DNA of 64,000 nt from Paenibacillus sp. (GCF_035645195.1 NZ_DASQNA010000050.1:47300-111299); one strand, 5' to 3'; counted from the stretch's first letter, positions 1 through 8,025 are shown. Numbers and translations are program-made. The notes: generated from the letters alone by a model not told the origin.

Positions 1-1201
1 CGTGCTTGACGCCGTAGATCAGTCGGCCGATACCCCGCGTGACGTCGTTAATTTGGTTTGAAATCGCGCCCCACTCGTTGGCGTCCTTCACTTTCAGCGT
101 ATGGGACAAGTTGCCGGAGGCGATGCTTCCGATATGCTCGGCGATTTCCGCCAACGGTTGAAGCTGCCTCCCGGCGACCGCCCGGATCAGAAAGAACAGC
201 ACCAGAAACATAACGACGAACGCTCCCGACAAGCTCGAGACGACGAGCTTTTTGAACTGCTCTTGCCGTTCCGTATTGACGACGACGGTCATGACACGCT
301 GTTCCGAGAGCGGGAAATACAATTTCTTGAAGGCGTTGTTCCCGGCATAATGCGTTTTCGCGGCCGGCTCGCCCGTTTCCATCGCTTGCTTCACCATTGC
401 GGCGTCATCCTCGTCCGCATACCGATTCGACCCGTACAGAAGAGGTTGATCGTACCGCGGTTCGATAACGACGTTCTTGTCGCCCTTGAGCCATGCGGGG
501 GCGTTGATGACGGCGATCTCCTCGATGTCCGAATCCTCGGTGACAATTTTCCCGATCATCTGCGCCGTTCCGGAGTGGAACATTTGATAATAAATGCGTT
601 CGTCTAATATGTAAGGATTTATAAGAAAGGATGTCTTGCCGTCATAGTAATACCCGTATTTGTAATACTTGTCCTCCCAGTCGGACTTGGAGATCGGGCC
701 CGCCCAATAGTGCTCCTCCGCTTCCCCGCGCCCGACCGTGACGAGTTCTCCGCGCATCAATTGATCGAACGCGGTGTACCAATATCCCCACTTTCGGGAA
801 CCGAGTCCGATTTCGCCGTCGTCGGTCGACTGGGCGATGACAATGTCGTCGTTTTGCCGGACGAAGAGGGAGATGCCCGAAAGCTCGAACTGCCGCATGA
901 ATCGCTGCAGTTCCTCCTGCGTGACGGTTTCGATCGAACGGCCCTCCAGCGCCTTAGCGATTTCCCGGCCGGCGAATTTGAGCCGCTGGCTGAATTCGTG
1001 CTCGATCGCTTCTGCGGATCGGGTTGAAGAGTCCACGCCGATGCTGACCATCTTGGCCGTCTGCGAGATTTCTTTCAACTGGTATCTTTGCAATTCGGAA
1101 TTGACTAGAAAATTAGCCAAAGTAATCGTAGTAATGCCGCAAACGAGCAACGAAAACCCGATTTTCGCGATCAATTGCCGGAACACGGCGTTCTTGTTCA
1201 T
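1..1201 (-). CDS. Membrane receptor with ectodomain and HAMP, C-terminus outside window
   Basis: The reading frame starts with ATG at 1201 and stays open to the left edge, giving at least 400 residues. Residues about 11-30 form a first membrane segment. An extracytoplasmic sensor of roughly 290 residues follows, then a second membrane segment (SSLSGAFVVMFLVLFFLIRA, about residues 318-340) and a HAMP linker. This is the layout of methyl-accepting chemotaxis proteins and of sensor kinases. The output domain lies outside the window, so the two cannot be told apart, although the helical sequence after HAMP slightly favours a chemoreceptor. Its start shares one base with the stop of the HD/ATPase gene (TGATG), so it is the last visible gene of the riboswitch-led operon. 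The ligand is unknown. Confidence 0.7.
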   Translation of the reverse strand, partial: MNKNAVFRQLIAKIGFSLLVCGITTITLANFLVNSELQRYQLKEISQTAKMVSIGVDSSTRSAEAIEHEFSQRLKFAGREIAKALEGRSIETVTQEELQRFMRQFELSGISLFVRQNDDIVIAQSTDDGEIGLGSRKWGYWYTAFDQLMRGELVTVGRGEAEEHYWAGPISKSDWEDKYYKYGYYYDGKTSFLINPYILDERIYYQMFHSGTAQMIGKIVTEDSDIEEIAVINAPAWLKGDKNVVIEPRYDQPLLYGSNRYADEDDAAMVKQAMETGEPAAKTHYAGNNAFKKLYFPLSEQRVMTVVVNTERQEQFKKLVVSSLSGAFVVMFLVLFFLIRAVAGRQLQPLAEIAEHIGSIASGNLSHTLKVKDANEWGAISNQINDVTRGIGRLIYGVKH

Positions 1202-3342
1202 CAGAGCACCAGCCTCCCCTGCAGAGGCGAGTTCGCCTCTGTCGCTTCGCCCTTCCTAGTTACCGCGGAAAGCCCGATTTCTAGAACGACCGTCGTTCCT
1301 TTCGGCCCCGTATTTAGAACGATCCGGTCGTTCAACTTCAGCAGCAAGCTGAATCCGTGACCCATAGACAGCTTCGTCGAATATCCGGCCATCAGCGTCG
1401 TCTTGGGCAGCTCCGACAAATCTATGCCGCTTCCGCCGTCCTTGACGATGATTCGCAGCATATGCTTGTCAATGTATACGGACAGCTGTCCCTCGGTCGC
1501 ATGCTTCAGCACGTTGGTAGCCGTCTCGGAGGTGCTGAGCAAAATGTCGTACTTTGTCTTCTGCGGAACCTCGTAAGGGAGCTCGTCCAAGATCGATTGC
1601 ACCAGGGCGCGGCACTTCGCGATATCCGATTTGCTCCGGATTGGCGCTTCTCCGAGCAGCTTGACCCCGTAGTACGATTCCAGCTCGGCTTCCTCCGCAA
1701 GCAGCAGTTTGCCATGCGTTACCGAGAAAATGACGTCTTGATAAAGTTTTTTTATGCGTTCCTCCTGGACTTTTTCGTATTCCAATATGTTGCTGACGTC
1801 GAACACCATCAGGTGAACCTGCTCGCCCGCCGGAACGCAGTAAATGTCGTACACCTTGCCCGAAACGGGATCTTCGACGTATTCCCTGATTCTGATTTGC
1901 TGCTCCGACGCGCGCCGGACGAGGAGATCGACTTGCGACTGGCAAGGCATCGAGGCGATCGTTCCCTGCCCGTCGCGGTATGTGCCGTCGTATGTCGCGA
2001 TCACGGCGGCTCCGAACTTTTCCAGCAACGCGGATTCGTAAAACTTTGTTCTCGCCTGCGTCATCATGACATTCTCGAGCAGCCGCTTCTCCTGAATTGC
2101 CGATTCCAAGTATTCCGACTCCGGCGCAGGCAAGAAATCCGCGATCGTTCTCACGATGTCGACCAACTTCGGATCTAGAACGTTTGAGGACAGTGCTTGG
2201 TAAAGGACTGCCGGATCCCCGCCTTTTTTCCCGTACACAATATGGTCATACTCGTTCGCAGCCGCGATAATGCGGGCGCCGAGCGGGATGTCTTCGTTTT
2301 TTTTGCCTTCGGGGAACCCGCCGCCGTCCCATCGTTCGTGATGGTAACGGATATATTCGGCCGCTTTAGCCAGACCGGAAATGTCTTTGATCATCTCCGC
2401 TCCGAACTCCGGGTGCTTGCGGTATTCCTTTTCCTCCTCCAGCGTCATTGGGCCTTTCTTCTGGAAGATTTTACTGTTGATCTGCCCTTTGCCGATGTCA
2501 TGCAGCAGGGCCGCGTAATGAATCGCGTCAACTTCTTCTTGCGGCAGCTTCAACCTCTCGGCGATTTGCCGAGCCAGCCTGCCCGTCCGTGTCGCATGCC
2601 CCGCTCCGGTGGAAAGCTTGTCTTCGTTCAGGTGCATAAGCGATTCCAGCGAGCGCAGGTACGTCTTGCGCAGACGGATGAACATACCGAAAGCGTGGCG
2701 GAGCGCAAAGAAGAAAACGAATAAAAATATAGTTTCGACCCAAAATTGAGTTTGGTTCGATTGATCATAGATCATAGCAAGTCGGAAACTAAAGATGATC
2801 GTTACGGTGTAGCTAATTAAAATGTCTTTAAAGGAATCGCGCCAAACGGCGAAATAATTTTTCTTCTTCAACGTTGCAAGGATTATGAAGAGCAACCCTA
2901 AGCTAACGACAAAGTAAGTTGAAATGACCGCCAGACCAACCGGTATTTCATGCCAACCGAACTCCCCTTCTACACCTTCCAATCTTACTAACACAAGACT
3001 GGCAGCAGCGAGCGAAATGGTATATTGTCCGACGTTGAACAATACATGTTTCAACTCCACTTTATGGACCAATATGGAGATTACCAAGGCGGTTATTACT
3101 TCAACCGCTAACGCTTCCGGCACGCCGTAGCTGAAAAGCACGCCGAAGGTGATGATGCTGCCGCCCCCGAAAACAGTACCGTTCGGCAACTCTACCATAT
3201 AAATTTCAAGCAACCCGGCCAACGCCGCCAGCGCGGCAATCTCTAGCAAATGCCGTTGTTCGATACCGGGAATAATTAGTACTAACCCAGTCATGCCGAG
3301 TGCAAAAACCGTATATATGTACACTTGCAACAGTTTTGGCAT
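1201..3342 (-). CDS. Membrane HD-domain phosphohydrolase fused to a RsbT/RsbW-like ATPase domain
   Basis: 713 residues. Residues 1-225 are mostly hydrophobic (about six to eight membrane segments). An HD-GYP-like domain follows at about 245-400, with the metal motif HDIGK, a downstream KHPEFGAEMI histidine and HHERWDGGGFPEG, where GYP reads GFP. A PAS-like stretch sits around 430-510. A GHKL ATPase of the anti-sigma type occupies about 590-705 (N box SETATNVLKHA, then DGGSGIDL and SMGHGF). The HD part probably hydrolyses c-di-GMP or a related nucleotide. The ATPase part suggests phosphorylation of, or partner switching with, a STAS protein. The gene is third in an operon behind a c-di-GMP riboswitch, which suggests feedback on c-di-GMP. 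Domain names are firm; the substrate is inferred. Confidence 0.8.
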   Translation of the reverse strand: MPKLLQVYIYTVFALGMTGLVLIIPGIEQRHLLEIAALAALAGLLEIYMVELPNGTVFGGGSIITFGVLFSYGVPEALAVEVITALVISILVHKVELKHVLFNVGQYTISLAAASLVLVRLEGVEGEFGWHEIPVGLAVISTYFVVSLGLLFIILATLKKKNYFAVWRDSFKDILISYTVTIIFSFRLAMIYDQSNQTQFWVETIFLFVFFFALRHAFGMFIRLRKTYLRSLESLMHLNEDKLSTGAGHATRTGRLARQIAERLKLPQEEVDAIHYAALLHDIGKGQINSKIFQKKGPMTLEEEKEYRKHPEFGAEMIKDISGLAKAAEYIRYHHERWDGGGFPEGKKNEDIPLGARIIAAANEYDHIVYGKKGGDPAVLYQALSSNVLDPKLVDIVRTIADFLPAPESEYLESAIQEKRLLENVMMTQARTKFYESALLEKFGAAVIATYDGTYRDGQGTIASMPCQSQVDLLVRRASEQQIRIREYVEDPVSGKVYDIYCVPAGEQVHLMVFDVSNILEYEKVQEERIKKLYQDVIFSVTHGKLLLAEEAELESYYGVKLLGEAPIRSKSDIAKCRALVQSILDELPYEVPQKTKYDILLSTSETATNVLKHATEGQLSVYIDKHMLRIIVKDGGSGIDLSELPKTTLMAGYSTKLSMGHGFSLLLKLNDRIVLNTGPKGTTVVLEIGLSAVTRKGEATEANSPLQGRLVL

Positions 3343-3413
3343 GACGCGTTCACTACCTTTACATAAAAATTAGGGCGCAGGTATTATACAGAATAAGTTA
3401 TTTTTAGGAATGA

Positions 3414-3494
3414 TTACTTAACCCAAGGGAAACCCGCAACAGCGGAAAGCACCAAAGCAGCCGTCGTCAACCAGAACAACCAGTTCTTTTTCAT
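3414..3494 (-). CDS. 26-residue hydrophobic peptide, unannotated-type small gene
   Basis: An ATG at 3494 is preceded by GGGAGGTG at about 8 bases, one of the best ribosome sites in this window. The frame encodes 26 residues starting MKKNWLFWLTTAALVLSAVA and ending GFPWVK before TAA. The layout is a short basic N-terminus, a single hydrophobic segment and a short tail with a lysine end. It lies between the DUF5317 gene and the HD/ATPase gene on the same strand, with about 60 and 70 bases on either side, so it should be co-transcribed. It could be a one-pass membrane peptide regulating its neighbours or a secreted signal precursor. I recognise no family. The ribosome site and placement support translation; function is unknown. 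Confidence 0.6.
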   Translation of the reverse strand: MKKNWLFWLTTAALVLSAVAGFPWVK

Positions 3495-3554
3495 GGAGGC
3501 GTCACCTCCCTTCCTTGCATATCCTACGCCCTAAACCGGTAAACGAATTGAACC

Positions 3555-4100
3555 TTACGATGACTCAACCATTCGTCTATATAAAAATCGGGAAATCCCG
3601 AGAGTCATGAGAAGATCGCCTACGCTGACAATGCGGCTGCTTAACGCGTATGGCGGCTTCAGAGGAATAACGTCCGACAGGAGCGGCAAGTAGGAAGCTT
3701 GCGTCAGAGGCTGGTGCTTCGTGACGCCTTCCTGCAAGGGAGCGATATATTCATCCAGCCCCGCCCATTCCAGCGCCGCGAGGGATACCGGCATTCTGCC
3801 GTCGTTCAAAGCAATGACGGCAAAGTTCAGCAGCAGCCCCGCACCGAATGCGAGGAAGCCGGGCAGATGCCGGTTTTGCCAGCAGCAATATGCGAGAACG
3901 AGATAGGAAAGCGAGATCCAGATCGGAAACGTGTCATGCACGAAAGGAATGCGGTCGTAGAGCAGCATGGCGGCCGTTTGGACCAAAAAGCAGGCGATGA
4001 TCGGCAACGGGTGGCGGAACTCCGTCCGCTGCAGTCGCCGCAGCGATCCCCCGCGCAGAAAAGCGAGTGCGACGGCGATCAGCGCAATTTCATATACCAT
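3555..4100 (-). CDS. DUF5317 family membrane protein
   Basis: 181 residues with about five membrane segments. Family-like landmarks are LAFLRGGSLRRL near the N-terminus, NRHLPGFLAFGAGLLLNFAV in the middle and NDGRMPVSLAAL after it, followed by a C-terminal segment SVGDLLMTLGIS. DUF5317 proteins are small polytopic membrane proteins of unknown function in Gram-positive bacteria. The start at 4100 follows a purine-rich GGGTGGGGG ribosome site and is the first gene after the riboswitch terminator, so this is the leading gene under riboswitch control. It is likely made together with the 26-residue peptide and the HD/ATPase protein, and may act with them at the membrane. Confidence 0.75.
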   Translation of the reverse strand: MVYEIALIAVALAFLRGGSLRRLQRTEFRHPLPIIACFLVQTAAMLLYDRIPFVHDTFPIWISLSYLVLAYCCWQNRHLPGFLAFGAGLLLNFAVIALNDGRMPVSLAALEWAGLDEYIAPLQEGVTKHQPLTQASYLPLLSDVIPLKPPYALSSRIVSVGDLLMTLGISRFLYRRMVESS

Positions 4101-4126
4101 ACTCCCCCACCCTTATCTGTGAAAGT

Positions 4127-4156
4127 AAAAAATCCGCCCCGAAAAAGGGCGGATTT
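4127..4156 (-). terminator. Intrinsic terminator of the riboswitch expression platform
   Basis: Read on the minus strand, a 10-bp stem AAATCCGCCC / GGGCGGATTT closes a short U-rich loop and is followed at once by a T run. It sits about 10 bases after the aptamer and 26 bases before the DUF5317 start, the usual position for riboswitch-controlled termination. A shorter overlapping hairpin (GCGG-AAAT-CCGC) starts just after aptamer helix P1 and shares the 5' arm of the terminator, so it could be the competing structure. The direction of control (on or off with ligand) cannot be told by eye. Confidence 0.85.
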
Positions 4157-4165
4157 CCGCTTCCT

Positions 4166-4254
4166 TTCTTCGGCAACCCGGCTGCCATAGCAATCGCTTT
4201 AGGCCCGTGGCTTTGCGTCCCCGCTTTTCAGTCGGGTTAGCCATTATCGAAAAA
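4166..4254 (-). promoter_or_regulatory. Cyclic di-GMP-I (GEMM-I) riboswitch aptamer
   Basis: Read on the minus strand, the segment has the hallmarks of the class I c-di-GMP aptamer: GGCTAACC near the 5' side, GGGACGCAAAGCCACGGGCC with the GNRA-like and receptor parts, CCTAAAGCGATTGCTATGGC and the closing CAGCCGGGTTGCCGAA. Helix P1 forms from TTTTTCG and CGAAGAA, with one G-U pair. By alignment with the Vc2 structure, the position that distinguishes c-di-GMP from 3',3'-cGAMP appears to be G, which favours c-di-GMP. It lies between a good promoter and a terminator, ahead of the DUF5317 operon. Confidence 0.93.
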
Positions 4255-4321
4255 GATCGAAATTCGAATTTGTGTAATTTTGCTTGACGGATCTTCCCAG
4301 TAAGAAGCCTCTAAGGCTTTT

Positions 4322-4350
4322 ATCTTAAATTAATATACAAATTTCGTCAA
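4322..4350 (-). promoter_or_regulatory. Sigma-A promoter of the riboswitch operon
   Basis: On the minus strand, TTGACG (4350-4345) is followed by a 17-base AT-rich spacer and TAAGAT (4327-4322). Transcription should start near 4315, giving a leader of about 60 bases before the aptamer. The surrounding 4260-4430 is strikingly AT-rich compared with the rest of the window, and no gene is seen in it. Confidence 0.75.
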
Positions 4351-4492
4351 TATTCTTCAAAATTTTACATATTTCTTTCGTTTTTTATATTCTCTACACA
4401 AATAACTATGCATGATTTGGATGAAAGTTGGTATCACCCAACGTTCCTATTCCCGAGACAGGCACTTATTTCCTAGTTCCTAGGTTGGCTTC

Positions 4493-4699
4493 CTACTCGA
4501 CATTCCTGCAATATAGAGACTCGGTTCCTATGCCGATCCGGCGGAGCCTGCCCGCTTCGGCAAGCCGGCGAAGCGCCGTGGACAGCTCGTCGTGCCCTAC
4601 CCCCAACACCAGCACAAGGTGCTCCGCCGTGACGTAAGCATATGGGTTCAGCTCAAAAAATCGCTCGCAATCTTGAAGCGTGTTCGTCGATGCGTTCAC
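4493..4699 (-). CDS. Mini winged-helix protein, paralogue 1
   Basis: 68 residues if read from the GTG at 4699, which has AAGGAG seven bases upstream. The ATG two codons earlier almost touches that ribosome site, so GTG is preferred. The predicted fold is a small winged helix: FFELNPYAYVTAEHL, a recognition-helix-like STALRRLAEAGRLRR and a wing ending SLYC. It is clearly related to the protein at 7789-8025, sharing FFxxNPYAxxTxExL and a final hydrophobic-Tyr wing. It overlaps the end of the Spo0E gene by about 47 bases and ends the HD-GYP/Spo0E operon. It may be a protein-interaction or DNA-binding adaptor. A short weak hairpin (about 4427-4442) lies downstream. Confidence 0.6.
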   Translation of the reverse strand: MNASTNTLQDCERFFELNPYAYVTAEHLVLVLGVGHDELSTALRRLAEAGRLRRIGIGTESLYCRNVE

Positions 4700-4889
4700 G
4701 GCCATTCTCCTTGCTTCCTAGACGATCCTCTTCTCGTTGCGTTCGCCCGTTTCGACTTCGATAGTAGTCGACGACGACTTCGTCCAACTGTTGACTAATC
4801 GCCACGACGGCCGGATGCGACAGCTTGCCGCATGTTTCGTACGCTTCCTTCAATCGGACGAGCAGGTTCCGAACGTCGCCCTCCGTCAT
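4653..4889 (-). CDS. Spo0E-like aspartyl-phosphate phosphatase
   Basis: 78 residues. The helical hairpin of the Spo0E family is clear: LVRLKEAYETCGKLSHPAVV followed by the signature SQQLDEVVVDYYR (about residues 32-44). In Bacillus, such proteins dephosphorylate Spo0A~P and so hold back sporulation. The family is usually 50-90 residues, which fits. The start at 4889 overlaps the stop of the upstream HD-GYP gene by four bases (ATGA), indicating translational coupling. The C-terminal 30 residues are charged and unlike the family. Family assignment is firm; its target in this organism is inferred. Confidence 0.85.
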   Translation of the reverse strand: MTEGDVRNLLVRLKEAYETCGKLSHPAVVAISQQLDEVVVDYYRSRNGRTQREEDRLGSKENGRERIDEHASRLRAIF

Positions 4890-5515
4890 CGATCGACTCC
4901 GTTCCCGAACGCCACGAAGCGGTGGAACGCTTGGACGACGTTCTCGTCGTAGCAGACGCCGCTCCATCGGTACAGTTCTTCCAACGCTGCCTCGCTCGAC
5001 TTCGGCACATTGTACCCTCTATGCCCGACCATAGCGTCGTAGCTGTCCACGATCCGTACGATTCGGACATATAAATCCAATTCCTTGTCGGTCTTGGCGT
5101 ACGGATATCCGCTGCCGTCCAAATTTTCATGATGAAACAAAATGATTTGCGAAAGCACATATCCTTCCTCGATTAAGCTCCTCAGCAGCTCGACCCCGCC
5201 ATGGCAGTGCTCGCGAATCGCCGCCCATTCCCCCGCGTCGAGCGCGCCTCGTTTGTTTAAGACGGCGGCATCCACGTCCAGCTTCCCAATATCGTGCAGC
5301 AGCACCGAGCGAAAAAACGCGTCCCTCTCCCGTCCTGCAAGACCGAACGCTTCGGCGAGGGACAAGCTGTACAGCGCGACGCGAACGGAATGCTGAAACG
5401 TAGGGAGATGGTGGGTCGACAGCTTTTTCATGAAAAACGAACAGACGTCGCGCTTCATAAATTCGACGGCGTCGCGGTACACGTACGACGGGGCGAGCAA
5501 GGAAATCGTGGCCAT
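4886..5515 (-). CDS. HD-GYP domain c-di-GMP phosphodiesterase
   Basis: 209 residues from the ATG at 5515, which is seven bases behind an AGGAAG ribosome site; an ATG two codons upstream is too close to it. The single domain has the full HD-GYP set: HSVRVALYSL, LLHDIGKLDV, an REHCHGGVELL histidine, FHHENLDGSGYP and IVDSYDAMVGHRGY. All metal ligands expected for a c-di-GMP phosphodiesterase appear present. No membrane segment or sensor domain is attached. The downstream partner is an Spo0E phosphatase whose start overlaps this stop, so c-di-GMP breakdown and Spo0A~P dephosphorylation are produced together. Confidence 0.85.
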   Translation of the reverse strand: MATISLLAPSYVYRDAVEFMKRDVCSFFMKKLSTHHLPTFQHSVRVALYSLSLAEAFGLAGRERDAFFRSVLLHDIGKLDVDAAVLNKRGALDAGEWAAIREHCHGGVELLRSLIEEGYVLSQIILFHHENLDGSGYPYAKTDKELDLYVRIVRIVDSYDAMVGHRGYNVPKSSEAALEELYRWSGVCYDENVVQAFHRFVAFGNGVDR

Positions 5516-5640
5516 GATCATTCTTCCTTCCGAACTTGGGATTCTATTAGCCATTGTGCACGAAGGCAACGCGCGCGCCTATCGCCTGATGTTCTCATTT
5601 CCCTCGTCCGGTCCAAGGCAGGAACGGTTTCCTACGCAAA

Positions 5641-5674
5641 CAGCCGCCAGGCCCGATAACGGTCCTGACGGCTG
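5641..5674 (-). terminator. Hairpin terminator after the LuxR regulator gene
   Basis: CAGCCGTCAGG and CCTGGCGGCTG pair around a 12-base loop, just after the LuxR gene stop at 5684. The T tract is short (TTTGCG), so termination may be partial. It separates the KaiC/LuxR operon from the HD-GYP operon. Confidence 0.6.
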
Positions 5675-5683
5675 CTGGAATTC

Positions 5684-7789
5684 CTACTTTTGGTACCCAA
5701 GCTGATAAATTTTGGCGATCGCTTGCGCGCGGTCGCTCACTTCGAGCTTATGGAAGATGTTCGTAATATGGTTCTTCACGGTATGCTCGCTAATATAAAG
5801 CGCTTCCCCGATTTCGCGGTTGCTGTGCCCCTTGACCATTAGCTCCAGCACGTCCAACTCCCGCGCCGACAGCTTGACGGTCTGCTTCAACGCTTCGAAT
5901 CCGATTGGTTCCAGGGCGGCGTCCTTGCGCGAGATCGCGGGCAGCTCGAAGTCGACCGTCAGCCGGCGCGTCAAGAAGGCGGCGAACCGGCGTTTCAATT
6001 CCTCCTCCGCCTCGACCGGAGCGACGTCTTCGATCCGCTCGCCGCTTTCGACGTACGCGATGACGAGCGCCAAAATTTGTCCCGCCGTCGAACGGCCTCG
6101 GGCTTCGCCGGCCGCATCGGTCGAACGGCAGACGATGCCGAGCAACGGGTCGTTCCGCAGCTGATCGCGCAGGAAATCCTCCGGATACACGCTTAGAATG
6201 CAAGCGACGCTCAGATCTTCCTTCTCCGCCGGCGACAGACGCATCTCGTCGGCGAAGTCCGCAGCGAGCTCCTTCGTTCGTTCGGCTTTCTCGTACGCCT
6301 CCGGACTCCAGACCTTCGTCGCTTCGTGAAGCATCCGCGCTTGGCCGCGAATGCCTTCTTTCCGCTCGGCGCTGACGATACGCTCGAGCGTAATGCCGAA
6401 CAAAAACACGAATGTGGAGAAAATGTCCTTGATCGGCTCGTACCTTTCGACGCTCGGCAGCTTTACGCTAAGAATGCCGTAGAGCTCCGACTGCACGACG
6501 ATCGGGCACACGAGCAGACATTCTCCGCCGACTTCCGTTTGGATGCGAATCTCCTCCAAGGCGGTTCGTCCGTCCGACGGGAAATAACGCTCCATCGCGC
6601 TTTTGCTGTACCGATGCACCTCTTCCGGTCTCATGCCGCGCGAGACGATTTGCGCTTTGTCCGCCCCCGGCAGTTGAATGATCAAGTGGGAATAGATGGC
6701 GGGAGCCAGCAAGATCAAGCTGATGTCGACCATGACATAAAGCGCTTTCTTTAAATCCCCCGCCATACTCATGATTTTGGAAATCTCCACGATGGCGGCG
6801 AGCTGCGTCGCGTAGTGCTGCTCTTTGTTTTTTAGCTTCTCGTATTCGATCTTTTTGCCCAGCAAATACGACAACGCCTGGATATACCGCTCGAGCGGTT
6901 CTCCGAGTTCCTGCTTGGCGGTCGAACCGCAGAAGAGCATGCCGAGCGGCCCGGCGTCGGACATCATCGGATATACGGCGAGGCAGCTCGGCGCGATCCC
7001 TTTCTCTCGGAAGTACGAGACGCGAGGATCGCCCTCGATAGATTTCCAGCTGCGCGGCTGCTCCAGCATGCTGGCTTGCCCGAGGAAGCCTTCTCCGTTC
7101 ACGAAGACGGCGCGCAGCCAGCGGTCCTTGCAGGGACCGCTGTATTCCACGATGCGGTACACATCGCCTTCCGGCACGGCCAGTCCCGCGAAATCGACGG
7201 CGTCGAACAGACGGACGAGTCCCTCGACCGCATCGCCCTCATGCAGCTCATTAGTGACCGCAGCGTTCGCAAGCAGTTCGCCCAAATGTTTGTACGTTAT
7301 TACAGATTCGCCGGCCTCCGTCAGCCGCGCGAACGTCTGCTCGAGCCAACTCATTCCTTGCAGCAGCTCGTCCGCCTTCTCCCGCGTCCAAACCTCGGCG
7401 CCGTCCAGCGCCGACAGCCAGCGCTCCGCGTCTTCGGCGCCTTCCCCCGACACATACGCGCGGGCGGCCGAGAGCGACGGCTCGTCCGCGATGACGCCGC
7501 AAAGAATCGCATACACGTCTTGGTTCGGAGCCGGCACGGCGACGGCGGCGTACCGCAGCCCCGGCACGGGACCGTCGATCAGCGCCGGGCGCCGGTCGGA
7601 CAGACGCAGCGCATGACTCCATTCCGCGCCGCCGAGCGTCGCCTCGAACACGAGCTTCGACAGCTCGTCCCGATAGACGGGGGGCGTTCGATGGCGCCCC
7701 TGCTTGTCCGCGAGGACGACCGACGCGGCGAACGTGGTCGACAACCGCTGCTGGAAGCTGTGGAGCAAGTCCGGAACGACCCTGAACAT
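5684..7789 (-). CDS. GAF-domain transcriptional regulator with LuxR-type C-terminus
   Basis: 701 residues starting MFRVVPDLLHSFQ. The first 650 residues look like two or three GAF-type sensory modules separated by helices: about 60-130, 190-320 with LAVYPMMSDAGPLGMLFCGS, and 345-480 with CPIVVQSELYGILSVKLPS. The last 65 residues are a LuxR/NarL helix-turn-helix: LSARELDVLELMVKGHSNRE, then SEHTVKNHITNIFHKL. There is no receiver domain, so activity is probably set by ligand binding or by its partners. The start shares its A with the stop of the mini winged-helix gene (TAATG), and a KaiC-like ATPase lies just upstream. The three genes form one operon. Confidence 0.85.
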   Translation of the reverse strand: MFRVVPDLLHSFQQRLSTTFAASVVLADKQGRHRTPPVYRDELSKLVFEATLGGAEWSHALRLSDRRPALIDGPVPGLRYAAVAVPAPNQDVYAILCGVIADEPSLSAARAYVSGEGAEDAERWLSALDGAEVWTREKADELLQGMSWLEQTFARLTEAGESVITYKHLGELLANAAVTNELHEGDAVEGLVRLFDAVDFAGLAVPEGDVYRIVEYSGPCKDRWLRAVFVNGEGFLGQASMLEQPRSWKSIEGDPRVSYFREKGIAPSCLAVYPMMSDAGPLGMLFCGSTAKQELGEPLERYIQALSYLLGKKIEYEKLKNKEQHYATQLAAIVEISKIMSMAGDLKKALYVMVDISLILLAPAIYSHLIIQLPGADKAQIVSRGMRPEEVHRYSKSAMERYFPSDGRTALEEIRIQTEVGGECLLVCPIVVQSELYGILSVKLPSVERYEPIKDIFSTFVFLFGITLERIVSAERKEGIRGQARMLHEATKVWSPEAYEKAERTKELAADFADEMRLSPAEKEDLSVACILSVYPEDFLRDQLRNDPLLGIVCRSTDAAGEARGRSTAGQILALVIAYVESGERIEDVAPVEAEEELKRRFAAFLTRRLTVDFELPAISRKDAALEPIGFEALKQTVKLSARELDVLELMVKGHSNREIGEALYISEHTVKNHITNIFHKLEVSDRAQAIAKIYQLGYQK

Positions 7790-8025
7790 TAGAAGCTCAT
7801 CCCGTCGTTGAAGTACGGCTCGGCGTATCGATAAATCGCCTGGTCTCCCTCGCCCAACCTTTCCAGAATGGAGGAATTCACCAGGTCGTTCAGCACCGGC
7901 TTCAGATGCTCGACCTTCCTCCCCGTGCGAAGCGCCAAGCCCTCCTCGGTTTCCAGCGCATAGGGATTCCCTTGAAAGAACAGCGTGCACTCGATGCGCA
8001 GCGTCAACAAATCGTTTTCTTTCAT
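7789..8025 (-). CDS. Mini winged-helix protein, paralogue 2
   Basis: 78 residues from the third of three closely spaced ATGs (8034, 8031, 8025); the third is nine bases behind AAGGGG, while the first touches it. The sequence contains LFFQGNPYALETEEGLALRT, LNDLVNSSILERLGEG and QAIYRYAEPYF, a small winged-helix pattern. It matches the protein at 4493-4699 over FFxxNPYAxxTxExL and the wing. Being placed between KaiC-like and LuxR genes with one- to thirteen-base junctions suggests a stoichiometric partner of one of them. No known family name comes to mind. Confidence 0.65.
   Translation of the reverse strand: MKENDLLTLRIECTLFFQGNPYALETEEGLALRTGRKVEHLKPVLNDLVNSSILERLGEGDQAIYRYAEPYFNDGMSF

Noticed and set aside
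1201..1259. Plus-strand frames over the first 1.3 kb as genes
   Set aside because: The minus-strand receptor is open through the whole stretch with membrane segments and HAMP, and overlaps the next gene in a coupled TGATG; the plus-strand frames have no such support.
3414..3494. AgrD-type cyclic autoinducer precursor
   Set aside because: No AgrB protease gene is adjacent (the neighbour is DUF5317), there is no cysteine or serine at a suitable ring position and no acidic C-terminal recognition segment.
4166..4254. 3',3'-cGAMP riboswitch variant of GEMM
   Set aside because: The base aligned with the ligand-specificity position of Vc2 appears to be G rather than A, favouring c-di-GMP; the alignment was done by eye.
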